64,000 bases of DNA from Bacillus sp. FJAT-18017 (GCF_001278805.1 NZ_CP012602.1:4251501-4315500); one strand, 5' to 3'; positions 24,457 through 34,165 are shown, numbered from the stretch's first letter. Notes: generated by a model not told the origin, from the sequence alone. Numbers and translations are program-made.

Positions 24457-25833
24457 TTATTCTATTTCACCAGGTGAGTTTGAGTTATTCTTTTGCAAAA
24501 CCTTCAACCCTGATCCAATATCGGACGCGAGGACATAATTACGGTCTACAAACACTCCCCAGATATTCGATTTGCTTGGGATGTAGACACCAGTTTCAAC
24601 TGGTGAAGATGGGTTCGTGATATCGACAGTCCTAACTCCGCCTGAGTAATGGGACAGATACAACGTGTTTCCATGGACTTTAGGGTCATGGACCGTTGCA
24701 CCACCAGGAATTTTGTCAGTAAAATCTGTCCTGAAAGTGCTCAAGAGCTTCGGATTCGTTTTATCCTTAATGTCATAAATCATCGTATAGCCATAAGCCG
24801 ATTCAAAACCATCGCGTGTCGGCCCAAATACCTCCCTTGTTTCAACAAGGACAGTGCCCCCTTTTGCTAAATCCATGGAATGGGCTGCTCCCTGTACATT
24901 GTTCGCGAAATCGGTCCTTCCCAGGTATACAGGGTTAGCTGCATCACTGATATCCAGGATAATGGTTCCTAAATCCCAATAGGAAAGGAAAGCAGTTTTT
25001 CCAGTACCATCGGTTTTTACACTGTGGGCAAAAGCAGTACGTTTCACTCCAGACTCATCTGTCCAATTGTAGCCATCATAGTTGGAATCACTGATTTCTG
25101 CAATATGATCACGCGGGTCAAACTCAAAAACTGTATTAGGTTTAGCAGGATTGGTTATATCGACAATGTTAACATCCATTTTTTCACCATGGGAGTAGAG
25201 GTCGGCATAGCAATTTGCTGTCAATACATAGACGTTATTTCCCTGAACGGTCAAATAAAGCTCATGTGTACCGCGTGAGCCTGAAGTGTCTTCCCAGAAA
25301 CCGAGTTCCTTTGGGTTCCGCGGGTTTGTGACATCATACAGGACAAAGCCGCCCTTTGCATTTGGGTTATTGCGGTCCAGCTTCTGTACACTTACAGCAG
25401 CAAGGTCTCCTTTAAAGTTTGGTGTGTTGACAGATTTGACAATCACTTTTTCCTGCCAGGTCCCCGGAATTGCCGCAAAGTGGGAAACTTCAACCGGATT
25501 AGACGGATCTTTCATATCAAACACGCGGACACCGCCCCCGCCTCCGTTGGCTGAGTGTGTTCCAAGATAAGCAAAGCCTTTATAGGCGTAGACATCTCCT
25601 GTTGTATTTTTGACTCCTTCACGAATCTGTTTCAATCCAACAGCTGCCACTTCCTTAAGCGCGCCAACATTTTTGCTGCCTTCAAGCAGCGGGACAGTCA
25701 GTTCCACCCCTGCCAGATTTTCTCCCTTTTCCACTCCGCCCCCAAACTCATCGTGGGCAAATACCGATGTACCTCCGGCTGAAAAAACCAATACTCCAGC
25801 CAAGGCGGTGTTAATCAGAATCCTTTTCTTCAT
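24457..25833 (-). CDS. secreted LVIVD-repeat beta-propeller protein
   Basis: The 458-residue protein has a signal peptide (about 1-26, cleavage after VFA). Repeated units of the kind VRVFDMKDPSNPVEV, FVLYDVTNPRNPKEL and VRTVDITNPSSPVETG follow, typical of LVIVD repeats that build a propeller. It is exported and probably associated with the cell surface; the ligand is unknown. There is a run of four Gly within the first repeat region. The gene is monocistronic, with AGGAATG ahead of the ATG. Confidence 0.85.
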   Translation of the reverse strand: MKKRILINTALAGVLVFSAGGTSVFAHDEFGGGVEKGENLAGVELTVPLLEGSKNVGALKEVAAVGLKQIREGVKNTTGDVYAYKGFAYLGTHSANGGGGGVRVFDMKDPSNPVEVSHFAAIPGTWQEKVIVKSVNTPNFKGDLAAVSVQKLDRNNPNAKGGFVLYDVTNPRNPKELGFWEDTSGSRGTHELYLTVQGNNVYVLTANCYADLYSHGEKMDVNIVDITNPAKPNTVFEFDPRDHIAEISDSNYDGYNWTDESGVKRTAFAHSVKTDGTGKTAFLSYWDLGTIILDISDAANPVYLGRTDFANNVQGAAHSMDLAKGGTVLVETREVFGPTRDGFESAYGYTMIYDIKDKTNPKLLSTFRTDFTDKIPGGATVHDPKVHGNTLYLSHYSGGVRTVDITNPSSPVETGVYIPSKSNIWGVFVDRNYVLASDIGSGLKVLQKNNSNSPGEIE

Positions 25834-26179
25834 TTTACATTCCTCCCACTCATCAACTTTTTCATGCGATTATGTATAACGTGCTGGGTATCACATTAAA
25901 CCACTAAAGAGTTTATATATGATGCTAAAATTATAATGAATATTCCGTCTCTTTAAATGACCGATATGTACTGTTTTTTTATTCATTTCATATGGTTCTA
26001 TTTGTCTAAAAATGGCAGTTCCATCTAAACAAAAGAGTCTATGGGAGGAATATCTCGGTCTTGAATATTTCCCAATACGAATGATGTTTTATTGTTTTAA
26101 ATAAAAACTCGTTTCATAACTAGTAATCCCTTTTGTCTACTATGCTATAATAAGATGGTTTTTCTAAAAGGAGGTACCT
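25834..26179. promoter_or_regulatory. divergent intergenic region with extended -10 promoter for yfkAB
   Basis: This 346-bp gap separates two divergent genes. TGCTATAAT (-10 at 26146-26151, with the TGn extension) lies 34 bp before the yfkAB start and is a convincing sigma-A promoter without an obvious -35. No further conserved element is seen on the side of the LVIVD gene. Confidence 0.5.
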
Positions 26180-27301
26180 ATGTTAACAACAAAGCGCAAG
26201 ATTACCCCTGACTACGACCCGTGGGAAGCATATATGGATATTGAACAGTATGGAAAGCCGATGCTTACCAACATTGAATTTACAACAACGACTCTATGCA
26301 ATATGCGCTGTGAGCATTGTGCGGTGGGCTACACGCTTCAGCCGAAGGACCCGAACGCATTGCCGCTTGAGCTTCTTTTACAAAGGCTAGATGAGATCCC
26401 TGCACTGAGGTCGCTGAGCATCACCGGCGGAGAGCCGATGCTTTCCCTTTCGTCTGTCAAAAATTACGTCGTGCCGATATTAAAATACGCACACGAACGA
26501 GGCGTGCGCACACAAATCAATTCGAATTTGACACTTGATCTGGCCCGCTACGAGCTAATTGTCCCGTATCTTGATGTTCTACATATCTCTCATAATTGGG
26601 GGACGGTTGATGACTTTGTTGAGGGCGGCTTTGCCCGGATGAACAGGAAACCGGATTACAAACAGCGAGAGAACTATTTTAAAAGAATGATAGAAAATAG
26701 CAGGGCACTGGTGAAAGCTGGGGTCATGGTATCTGCAGAGACAATGCTAAACAAGCGGACACTGCTGCATCTTGAACGCATCCACAAGCAGATTGTTGAG
26801 GAGATGCTCTGCCAAAGGCATGAGGTGCACCCTATGTACCCTAGCGATTTCGCAAGCAATCTTGAGGTATTGTCGCTTGATGAAATTCGCTCAGCCGTCC
26901 ATCATCTGCTTGATATCCGCGATGAAAATGTTTGGATGCTGTTTGGAACACTGCCGTTCTATGCGTGCAGCGGAAACAAGGATGACCTTGAACTCTTACA
27001 GCGCCTTTATAAGAGCAAGAATGTGACTGTCCGGAATGATCCTGATGGCCGCTCAAGACTGAATGTTAATATTTTTAATGGCGATATCATCGTGACTGAT
27101 TTCGGAGATACTCCGCCGCTTGGCAATGTCCAGACTGACAGCCTTCCCGATGCCTTTGAAAAATGGCAGACATCCGACCTGGCTAAGAGCCTTAGCTGCC
27201 ACTGTCCGGCTGTTTCATGCCTGGGTCCAAATATATTAGTCAAGAATAGCTATTATCAGGACAATGATTTTAGCAAGCTTCGCAACAACATTAGTAAATG
27301 A
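26180..27301 (+). CDS. yfkAB: radical SAM / CxCxxxxC protein YfkAB
   Basis: The 373-residue protein has the radical SAM cluster motif CNMRCEHC (Cys40, Cys44, Cys47), a GGEP motif around residue 82, and near the C-terminus the CHCPAVSC pattern that defines the YfkAB family and probably binds a second metal cluster. B. subtilis YfkAB has no established substrate. AAAGGAGGT precedes the ATG. The gene is monocistronic and followed by a terminator. Confidence 0.9.
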   Translation: MLTTKRKITPDYDPWEAYMDIEQYGKPMLTNIEFTTTTLCNMRCEHCAVGYTLQPKDPNALPLELLLQRLDEIPALRSLSITGGEPMLSLSSVKNYVVPILKYAHERGVRTQINSNLTLDLARYELIVPYLDVLHISHNWGTVDDFVEGGFARMNRKPDYKQRENYFKRMIENSRALVKAGVMVSAETMLNKRTLLHLERIHKQIVEEMLCQRHEVHPMYPSDFASNLEVLSLDEIRSAVHHLLDIRDENVWMLFGTLPFYACSGNKDDLELLQRLYKSKNVTVRNDPDGRSRLNVNIFNGDIIVTDFGDTPPLGNVQTDSLPDAFEKWQTSDLAKSLSCHCPAVSCLGPNILVKNSYYQDNDFSKLRNNISK

Positions 27302-27307
27302 ACATAA

Positions 27308-27340
27308 ACAGGCTGCCAGGTAGGCAGCCTTATTTTTTAC
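27308..27340 (+). terminator. terminator of yfkAB
   Basis: AGGCTGCC and GGCAGCCT pair, followed by TATTTTTT. Confidence 0.8.
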
Positions 27341-27362
27341 TAGCCTCCCATGAGGTTTTAAC

Positions 27363-27396
27363 AAAAAAAGTGCCAAACCCCCAGGGCTCAGCACTC
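27363..27396 (-). terminator. terminator of the DUF4317 gene
   Basis: On the minus strand AGTGC pairs with GCACT, with additional inner pairing, followed by a T run. Confidence 0.65.
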
Positions 27397-27423
27397 AAAA
27401 AATTCATCTTCACACAATAAAAA

Positions 27424-28575
27424 TTATAATTCCACGGTTTCCAATTGGAAGCCTTCAACGACAGCCTCTTCGTCGATTTCTAGCAGCAGGCAGCGCTTTC
27501 CGTTAATCGTAACATAGCGGACGTTTTTTAAATCCTCCGGGTTGACTGTAACGGTGGCAACCTTAGTCTCAATTTTTACGGTTTTCGGCACAAGGCTTGT
27601 GGCTTTGATTTCCTTTTGCTCGTTATCTAGCACGTTTTTGAAAGCGAATTCGACTTTCTCGGTTGTGACATCCTTCACGCCGCTTTCGTCTAGAATCCGC
27701 TCCACATCGTGGTAATCCAGCATAGGTGCCTCGGAGTCCTCGGCTTCCTCGACGACTTTGTTAATTTCAGTGTATATGTTTGCAAGCACGTCAGTTTCGA
27801 CCTTTTCACCAATCAAAGACTGAAGCACTTGTTCGAAGTTGTCCTTTTCTTCTTTTGCAGTATGGATTGGTTCACAAGTCAGAACCTCTTCAATGAACCG
27901 GTCACTAGGCTGATTTGCTTTCCCGGCAGAATAAAGGATATGGTTTACATCGGCTGCACCTTGATTGAATGTTGGAAAAAGGAAGCCAAACATAGGCGCC
28001 GTTAAATTGATAATCGGGTCTACAGCAGTATTTGCCTTGAATTCCTTCTCAATGTAATCAAATACTAGCGAGGATTTGGGTTGATCCGTCCGGTTCAAAC
28101 TGCAAAGAATGAAGCGGTGGGAAAACATTTCATCATCTCCGCCTTCTTCCGTTTCTTCGTTGCGTGCCCTGGTCGCAACCTTGAATTCTCCGCGGATGAA
28201 TGTCACCACTGTATCCATTTCATAGACAAGTCCATCAAACATTTTTTCAACAATCGAAAGCATGCTTTGCATCCACGTTTCAACGTCTTCTGTTTTCAGG
28301 TTATCATAAAGGATTGTTTGCGTACTGCCCTCTTCCCCGCGCTTGAATTTCAGATCGAACAGCTTGGCATCAAGCTGCCCTGCAAGCACTTTTCTGAAAT
28401 TATCCATAAACAACTCCTGCTGGAACTGTTCAAGCATCCCAAATGGCTGGCTTTGCCAATGAAAAATTTCAGAAGTTTCCTTTTGGACATATACATTGAA
28501 AATATCCGTGATCTCTAGCTTGTCGTTATCGGTCTTAAATTGCTTCCGAACTGTGCTTACATCCTTTTTGTTCAC
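27424..28575 (-). CDS. DUF4317 family protein
   Basis: This 383-residue cytoplasmic protein begins MNKKDVSTVRKQFKTDNDKL, the characteristic start of DUF4317 proteins of Firmicutes. It is acidic and lacks signal peptides and membrane segments. Its function is unknown. It is monocistronic, and GAGGAGAATT precedes the start. Confidence 0.85.
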   Translation of the reverse strand: MNKKDVSTVRKQFKTDNDKLEITDIFNVYVQKETSEIFHWQSQPFGMLEQFQQELFMDNFRKVLAGQLDAKLFDLKFKRGEEGSTQTILYDNLKTEDVETWMQSMLSIVEKMFDGLVYEMDTVVTFIRGEFKVATRARNEETEEGGDDEMFSHRFILCSLNRTDQPKSSLVFDYIEKEFKANTAVDPIINLTAPMFGFLFPTFNQGAADVNHILYSAGKANQPSDRFIEEVLTCEPIHTAKEEKDNFEQVLQSLIGEKVETDVLANIYTEINKVVEEAEDSEAPMLDYHDVERILDESGVKDVTTEKVEFAFKNVLDNEQKEIKATSLVPKTVKIETKVATVTVNPEDLKNVRYVTINGKRCLLLEIDEEAVVEGFQLETVEL

Positions 28576-28722
28576 GTGAATTCTCCTCTCATACTCCAGA
28601 CATATGATTTTATCATTGGTTTTTCATATTTTTCAAGGTGATATTTTTCTTTGTTCTCCTGGGCAAAAATAAAAAAGGACGGCTGCCAGCACTAATGGCT
28701 CCATCCTTTATTGACAACCTGC

Positions 28723-29742
28723 TTAAAGACCGTTCTTCTTAATAAGCTCGTATCCATTTTCCCTGATGGCATATTCAACACCTTGCTGCAGGCTCAAAAA
28801 TGATTGTATCCCCTTCAATTTTACATTCGAATTGGCCATCTGGCTTGCAAGTTTTGAAGAAACCCCAACAATATAACATTCGCTACCTAATAGGCGAATG
28901 GCCTTGATCAGTTTTTGCAATCCGAAAATCGTATATTCATTGATTTGTGTCATTCCCGTAACATCTATCAGAATGTAATTCGCTTTGCGGGTGGATAACT
29001 CGAATAATGCCCTTTCAACAAGATCGGATAGCCTTTCCTCATTAAAGGTTCCAATCAGCGGAATAACCAATATTCCCTCGAGTACAGGAATCACTGGAGA
29101 TGACAGTTCTTTTACAAGAGCAGATAGTTCTTCTGTCCTTCCCTTAACCTTTTCCTCCAATTCAGAAATGCTTTCTAGCTCCTTCTGTCTGGCCAGATTG
29201 TGGATATTTTCGCTAAAGGTAATGGTTGATTTGAAAACTTCAATCTCATCATAATCATAACCTGCTCTTTGACTATGTTTTACTTCATACCACATATCCT
29301 CTTGAAACAGCCCGCCAAATATCCCTGCCCAATGGCTAGGTATTAAGACATTAACATGCTCATTTTTGCCCTCTTTAAAAATCCTGTGCTCCCAGCCATT
29401 GAAAAGCTGCACCACTACCCGCTTTTCTTCAAGGGAGAGGTATGTAATTTTGAAGTCACCCCATCCGGCACTTTTATATATATTCCTGTATTCAGCAAGG
29501 ATTTGTTCTATATCATTTCGACCCTCATAATACGTTTTCACGATTTGGCCCATCCGATAACCAGTTGCCTCATATACCGCTTTTGAAACATTCTTTCCGG
29601 ATACATCTTCTATCGTATTTAAGAACAACTCGATTGCATTGTCCCAGAATACTAGTGCTGGAGCGCCATCGAACGTGAGCAAACCATTTGTTTCATCCCA
29701 AATTAACTCATTGGTATTAACGTGTATAGTGGTTTTGGTCAT
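28723..29742 (-). CDS. RsbR-like protein: sensor domain, coiled coil, STAS domain
   Basis: This 339-residue protein has an N-terminal alpha/beta sensor-like region (about 30-170), a coiled-coil linker around KELESISELEEKVKGR (about 188-210) and a C-terminal STAS domain (about 215-330). STAS proteins of this type assemble with RsbS/RsbT in the stressosome that controls general stress sigma factors. At the position of the usual phosphorylated Thr/Ser (after the VTG strand) the sequence is QINEYT, with Asn-Glu instead. It may therefore be a non-phosphorylatable variant. The gene is monocistronic. Confidence 0.75.
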   Translation of the reverse strand: MTKTTIHVNTNELIWDETNGLLTFDGAPALVFWDNAIELFLNTIEDVSGKNVSKAVYEATGYRMGQIVKTYYEGRNDIEQILAEYRNIYKSAGWGDFKITYLSLEEKRVVVQLFNGWEHRIFKEGKNEHVNVLIPSHWAGIFGGLFQEDMWYEVKHSQRAGYDYDEIEVFKSTITFSENIHNLARQKELESISELEEKVKGRTEELSALVKELSSPVIPVLEGILVIPLIGTFNEERLSDLVERALFELSTRKANYILIDVTGMTQINEYTIFGLQKLIKAIRLLGSECYIVGVSSKLASQMANSNVKLKGIQSFLSLQQGVEYAIRENGYELIKKNGL

Positions 29743-29914
29743 TGCTGGTCTCCTTATAAATTTTGTTTTTCACTGGCTACAATTAAAGACAGTTTCGTTT
29801 TAAGTCAGGGCCGTTTCGTTCAACAAACATTAAACAGTACTTACTACATAGTTCTACCATTAATCCTAAAATCCTTTATCCAGCAAAAAAAACTATTAAT
29901 AGGTTTTCACTATT

Positions 29915-30007
29915 TGTATGTGTTTTCACACCTTAGACAAGAAGCTTTGACAGCTTTTTGAATGGTGCTTGAAAGCCCTATTCACACGGTGTTTACCGGA
30001 GTATATT
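29915..30007 (+). promoter_or_regulatory. DoxX-6 promoter with CRP/FNR-type box
   Basis: The box TGTATGTGTTTTCACA (29915-29930) is followed by the -10 TATATT at 30002-30007, 79.5 bp from the box centre. The region downstream of the box is almost identical to that of DoxX-1 down to the start codon. Confidence 0.68.
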
Positions 30008-30056
30008 TACAGTGTAAACAACGTATTTAAAAACAATAGGAAATGGGGAATCATTC

Positions 30057-30557
30057 ATGTTTAACAAATTCTTAAGGGAAAATAATGTTGTTGCTGCTCT
30101 GCTCGCTGTGCTTCGTGTGTATCTCGGTTATGCCTGGTTCACTGCAGGCCTTCACAAAATTCAAGGCGGATTCGACGCGAGCGGCTTCATTAAAGGCGCG
30201 ATCGCTAATCCAGTAAAAGGCCCAGACGGCGGTGTAGTCTATGGCTGGTATGTCGACTTCCTGCAAAATGTTGCCCTTCCAAACATTGACCTGTTCAACG
30301 TTCTTGTTCCTTGGGGCGAACTGCTAGTAGGACTTGGACTTATGCTCGGCTGCTTGACTACTGCGGCAATGTTCTTCGGTCTAGTCATGAACTTCGCGTT
30401 CTTCTTTGCAGGAACCGTCAGCCATAACCCAACTGACATCCTGTTCGGATTCATTCTGCTGGCTGCTGGTGCAAACGCTGGTAAATACGGCCTTGACCGC
30501 TGGGTACTTCCTTACATCAACAAAGCTGTTTTCAAAAAGCCACAACCTCAAGAGTAA
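30057..30557 (+). CDS. DoxX family membrane protein, copy 6 of 8
   Basis: This 166-residue DoxX protein is a class A copy (GGF loop, Asn71) and shares its C-terminus KKPQPQE with copy 2. A unique change is His33 in AGLHKIQG, where all other copies have Gly; the site is at the end of helix 1. Otherwise the invariant residues are kept. The ribosome binding site is ATGGGGAATC. Confidence 0.93.
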   Translation: MFNKFLRENNVVAALLAVLRVYLGYAWFTAGLHKIQGGFDASGFIKGAIANPVKGPDGGVVYGWYVDFLQNVALPNIDLFNVLVPWGELLVGLGLMLGCLTTAAMFFGLVMNFAFFFAGTVSHNPTDILFGFILLAAGANAGKYGLDRWVLPYINKAVFKKPQPQE

Positions 30558-30591
30558 AGAGGAGTCCCCCCTTCTCCCCTTTCAAAATATT

Positions 30592-30622
30592 GAGCCCTTC
30601 AGGTTACTGGGGAGCTCTTTTA
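30592..30622 (+). terminator. terminator of DoxX-6
   Basis: GAGCCC...CAG pairs with CTG...GGAGCTC, followed by TTTTA. Confidence 0.6.
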
Positions 30623-30693
30623 CTATTTCAGGAGTACCATGACAGCTTAACATTCTATGGTATACTTACCAAAAAAGGGGGCTTACTTTTTTG

Positions 30694-30852
30694 ATGAATA
30701 ACGCATTTACGTTCCTTCCGATACTGGCACTTATTTTTTATATTGTACCGATCGCCTTTATCATTTGGTACATGTTGAAGTTCCTTAAAGTTCAGCAGGA
30801 ACGCAACTCGGTTCTTAAAACGATATCAGAAAAGCTGGACCGGAGGCTTTAG
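30694..30852 (+). CDS. small single-helix membrane protein (52 residues)
   Basis: This short frame encodes 52 residues starting MNNAFTFLPILALIFYIVPI. One membrane helix (about 6-28) is followed by a basic amphipathic tail ending KLDRRL. AAAGGGGG lies upstream at a long spacing; a TTG immediately before the ATG is an alternative start. A terminator hairpin follows directly at 30853-30880, which supports it as a real transcription unit. Small proteins of this layout are common in Bacillaceae, with no known function. Confidence 0.65.
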   Translation: MNNAFTFLPILALIFYIVPIAFIIWYMLKFLKVQQERNSVLKTISEKLDRRL

Positions 30853-30880
30853 AAGGCAGGGGCACCTGTCTTTTTTATTT
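30853..30880 (+). terminator. terminator of the small membrane protein gene
   Basis: GGCAGG and CCTGTC pair, followed by a T run. Confidence 0.75.
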
Positions 30881-31023
30881 TGGTCAGGTATCTCCTTTAC
30901 GAAACTAAAATGGGGTTTTTCTCTCTTGTCTCCATAGTATGAGGGTTTCTCTTTACTGGGTTAGGAACCCCTGCAAATCTCCTTGCTAAAGTGTTCAGAA
31001 AATCCTCGTGGAAACTTTTTCCC

Positions 31024-31102
31024 TTGTTCCTGCACGTCAGTTTGTGCTATAGTGTACATTTACACTACCCCACAGGAGCCTGATGCAGGCTTTTATTTTT
31101 TT
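31024..31102 (+). ncRNA. promoter plus immediate terminator upstream of ltaS: short RNA or attenuator
   Basis: TTGTTC (31024-31029) and TGCTATAGT (-10 at 31048-31053) are 18 bp apart, a good sigma-A promoter. Only about 20 bp after the expected start, AGCCTG-ATG-CAGGCT (31077-31091) plus a T run forms a terminator. The predicted transcript would be about 40 nt. The palindrome GTGTACATTTACAC lies at the start point. This may be an attenuated leader for ltaS or a short RNA of its own. Confidence 0.45.
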
Positions 31103-31204
31103 CTAAATAGAAGAGTGAGTTATTAAATGGCACAAATGTTTATTCATAATTTGGTCATAATTTTCATATAGGATTATTTGCAGTAAAAGGAAGGTGTAAA
31201 TAGA

Positions 31205-33157
31205 ATGAATAAATTCACTTTGGGAGCCCGTCGTATTTTTGATAAGTATAGTGGCTTTTTCTTATTAGCAGTCGTATTACTTTGGATAAAAACCTATGTA
31301 GTTCAATCAACCCAGTTTGATTTGGGTATAGACAATGCCCTGCAACAGTTTCTATTGTTTTTTAATCCTTTAGGATCTTCCCTGTTTTTTCTGGGACTAG
31401 CTTTCTTATTTAAAGGAAAAAGGAAGTATACGGTGCTGTTGAGCTTCTACTTCATCCTGTCTTTCCTTCTATATGCCAATGTTTTGTATTATCGTTTCTT
31501 TAATGATTTTATTACGCTACCTACGATTTTCCAGACACAAAACTTTGGTGATGTGAGCAGCAGTATCAGCTCCCTTTTAAGGCCATATGATCTTTTGTTC
31601 TTTATTGATATTGCATTATTAATTGCGCTATATGCCTTCAAGATTGTTAAAATCGAAGTTGGGAATGTTGGCCGGAGAAAAGTAGCTGCACTGTTCACTT
31701 TTGCATTACTCATCTCAGGCATAAATTTGGCTTTAGCAGAAATGGACCGTCCCCAATTACTGACAAGGGGATTTGACCGGAACTATATCGTGAAGTACCT
31801 GGGGATGTACAATTACACAATTTACGATGCTGTCCAAAGTTCAAAATCCTCTGCTCAAAGGGTATTGGCTGACAGTGATGAAATAACTGAGGTTATCAAC
31901 TTTACAAAATCGAATTATGCCGAACCAAATCCTCAGTACTTTGGGGCCGGGAAAGGTATGAACGTCATTTATTTGCACCTTGAATCGATTCAAAACTTCT
32001 TGATTAATTACAAGCTGCATGGTGAAGAGGTTACACCATTCCTAAATTCCTTGGTGAATGAAAAGCACACCCTTTACTTTGATAACTTCTTCCATCAAAC
32101 TGCGCAGGGCAAGACAGCTGACGCGGAGTTTATCATTGAGAATTCCTTGTACGGATTGCCTCAGGGTTCTGCTTTTACAACGAAGGGCAAGAATACGTAC
32201 CAGTCCGCACCCGGTATATTAGGCCAGCAAGGCTATACATCGGCAGTCTTCCATGGTAATGGAGGCTCGTTCTGGAACCGGAACGAAATCTATAAATCAT
32301 TTGGTTATGATAAGTTTTTTGATGACCGTTTTTATGAAATCAAACCGGAAGACAAGGCAGATTATGGCCTCGAGGACAAGCCATTCTACGAGCAGTCAAT
32401 CCCGCTCCTTGAAACATTGCCTCAGCCATTTTATGCAAAGTTCATTCCTGTTTCCCACCATTATCCGTATACAATGGACCAGGAAGAGGCTACAATTGCA
32501 CCGCATACTACTGGCGACAAATCAGTTGATAACTACTTCCAAACCGCTCGTTACGCTGATGAGGCATTAAAGGAATTCTTTGATTACCTTAAAGAATCCG
32601 GCCTATATGATAATTCGATCATTATCATGTATGGTGACCATTACGGAATTTCAAAAAATCATAACAAGGCAATGGAACAGGTACTCGGAAAAGAAATTAC
32701 AGCATTTGAAAACACTGGGTTACAAAGATTGCCGTTATTCATTCGCGTTCCTGGCATTGAGGGTGGAATTAATCACGAATACGGCGGCCAAATCGACCTG
32801 ATGCCTACACTGCTCCACCTGTTGGGCATTGATACAAAGGATTATGTGCAGTTCGGTACGGACTTGTTATCCAAAGATCATGATGAGCTGATTCCTTTCC
32901 GGAATGGTGACTTTGTAAGCCCGGACATTACAGCCATTGATGGCAAATATTACGATTCAAGGACTGGCCTGAAATTGGACAAAGATAACCTCGAAAAGGC
33001 CAAAGCATTACGTGAGAACGCAATTCATAAATTAAGGCTTTCAGATAAAGTGGTAAACGGGGATTTGCTGCGTTTTTATAAACCTAAAGACTTTACCCCA
33101 ATCGATCCATCCCAATACGATTATTCATTGCCAGGAGATACTCAAGTAAATGAATAA
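31205..33157 (+). CDS. ltaS: lipoteichoic acid synthase (LtaS family)
   Basis: The 650-residue protein has five N-terminal membrane helices (about 17-35, 45-70, 77-95, 127-146, 160-178) and a large extracellular sulfatase-like domain. The nucleophile Thr304 lies in GKTADAEF, and Glu260 in LHLES contributes to the metal site. A signal peptidase-like site SSAQRV follows the helices near residue 218, as in LtaS and YflE. It polymerises glycerol phosphate from phosphatidylglycerol onto the glycolipid anchor. Paralogues YfnI, YqgS and YvgJ share the fold; proximity to yfkAB hints at YflE. AAGGAAGGTG precedes the start. Confidence 0.92.
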   Translation: MNKFTLGARRIFDKYSGFFLLAVVLLWIKTYVVQSTQFDLGIDNALQQFLLFFNPLGSSLFFLGLAFLFKGKRKYTVLLSFYFILSFLLYANVLYYRFFNDFITLPTIFQTQNFGDVSSSISSLLRPYDLLFFIDIALLIALYAFKIVKIEVGNVGRRKVAALFTFALLISGINLALAEMDRPQLLTRGFDRNYIVKYLGMYNYTIYDAVQSSKSSAQRVLADSDEITEVINFTKSNYAEPNPQYFGAGKGMNVIYLHLESIQNFLINYKLHGEEVTPFLNSLVNEKHTLYFDNFFHQTAQGKTADAEFIIENSLYGLPQGSAFTTKGKNTYQSAPGILGQQGYTSAVFHGNGGSFWNRNEIYKSFGYDKFFDDRFYEIKPEDKADYGLEDKPFYEQSIPLLETLPQPFYAKFIPVSHHYPYTMDQEEATIAPHTTGDKSVDNYFQTARYADEALKEFFDYLKESGLYDNSIIIMYGDHYGISKNHNKAMEQVLGKEITAFENTGLQRLPLFIRVPGIEGGINHEYGGQIDLMPTLLHLLGIDTKDYVQFGTDLLSKDHDELIPFRNGDFVSPDITAIDGKYYDSRTGLKLDKDNLEKAKALRENAIHKLRLSDKVVNGDLLRFYKPKDFTPIDPSQYDYSLPGDTQVNE

Positions 33158-33159
33158 TG

Positions 33160-33200
33160 AGAAGGCTGCTTAAGATACGATTCTTAAGCAGCCTTTTTTA
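33160..33200 (+). terminator. terminator of ltaS
   Basis: GAAGGCTGCTTAAGA pairs with TTCTTAAGCAGCCTT, followed by T residues. Confidence 0.85.
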
Positions 33201-33352
33201 TGTGTATAGCTGTCTCTCTATAGGAACAGACTGACTTGCTCTGCTCCTTTTTGCCTCGGCCTTTGTTTTCTGGCACTTCGGTTTTCCTGATGCGGCTTTT
33301 CCCGCAGCTTCCGCTTAGTAAAATAAGATTTCCTTCCAGTAGGTTTTAATTA

Positions 33353-33445
33353 TGTGAAAAAGTTCACATATTAGACAAGAATCTTTGACAGCTTTTTGAA
33401 CAGTCTCCATAACCACTATTCAGACAGTGTTTTCCGGAGTATATT
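33353..33445 (+). promoter_or_regulatory. DoxX-7 promoter with perfect CRP/FNR box
   Basis: TGTGAAAAAGTTCACA (33353-33368) is a perfect TGTGA-N6-TCACA site, the B. subtilis Fnr consensus. The -10 TATATT is at 33440-33445, again 79.5 bp from the box centre. TTTACAGTGTAAA follows. Confidence 0.75.
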
Positions 33446-33503
33446 TACAGTGTAAACAAGTTAATTAACTTCATAAAAACTAAATTGAAACGGGGAATCA
33501 TTC

Positions 33504-34007
33504 ATGTTTAATAAATTCTTACGAGAAAATAATATTGTTTCTGCACTACTTGCTGTGCTTCGTGTATATCTTGGTTATGCATGGTTCAGTGCAGGTCTTG
33601 GTAAAATTCAGAGCGGAGCGTTTGATGCATCCGGCTTCATCAAAGGTGCAATCGCCAATCCGGTTAAAGGCCCAGACGGCGGTGTAGTCTACGGCTGGTA
33701 CGTTGACTTCTTGCAAAGTGTAGCACTTCCTAACATTGACCTGTTCAACGTTCTTGTTCCTTGGGGCGAACTGCTTGTCGGTCTTGGCTTAATGCTTGGC
33801 TGCCTAACTTCTGCAGCAATGTTCTTCGGACTAGTTTTGAACTTCTCATTCTTCTTTGCCGGAACAGTCAGCCACAACCCAAGTGATATCCTGTTCGGAT
33901 TCATCATCCTTGCAGCTGGTGCAAACGCTGGTAAATACGGCCTTGACCGCTGGGTGCTTCCTTACATCAATAAAGCAGTCTTCAAAAAAGAACAGCTTCA
34001 AAATTAA
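33504..34007 (+). CDS. DoxX family membrane protein, copy 7 of 8
   Basis: This 167-residue DoxX protein is a class B copy (SGAFDAS loop, Ser72) with the class A residue Lys in GFIKG. Helix 3 is the most changed of all copies: TSAAMFFGLVLNFSFF, and then NPSDILFGFII. The C-terminus KKEQLQN is shared with copy 5. A dispersed repeat has inserted directly after the stop codon, separating the gene from its C-rich 3' UTR block and terminator. Confidence 0.93.
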   Translation: MFNKFLRENNIVSALLAVLRVYLGYAWFSAGLGKIQSGAFDASGFIKGAIANPVKGPDGGVVYGWYVDFLQSVALPNIDLFNVLVPWGELLVGLGLMLGCLTSAAMFFGLVLNFSFFFAGTVSHNPSDILFGFIILAAGANAGKYGLDRWVLPYINKAVFKKEQLQN

Positions 34008-34009
34008 GA

Positions 34010-34165
34010 ACAAAAGCGGAAGCGCCTTGGTCATCGCCGTACAAAATGGAGGGACTTCGACTGAGATAAAGGAATCACGAAGAGCGTTAGCGAATCGATG
34101 ATGACTTATCGTAGGGAGAAGGCCTGAAGTTTGCTAGGCGATAGGCGCTGGAGCTAGACGTAGAC
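34010..34165. repeat. MITE-like dispersed repeat, copy 2, inside the DoxX-7 3' UTR
   Basis: The left end is AAAAGCGGAAGCGCCTTGG and the right end GCTAGGCGATAGGCGCTGGAGCTAGAC. The internal sequence is diverged but collinear with the copies at 250 and 35833. The C-rich 3' UTR block resumes right after it (GGCGGAATCCTCCCCCTTC). Confidence 0.8.
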
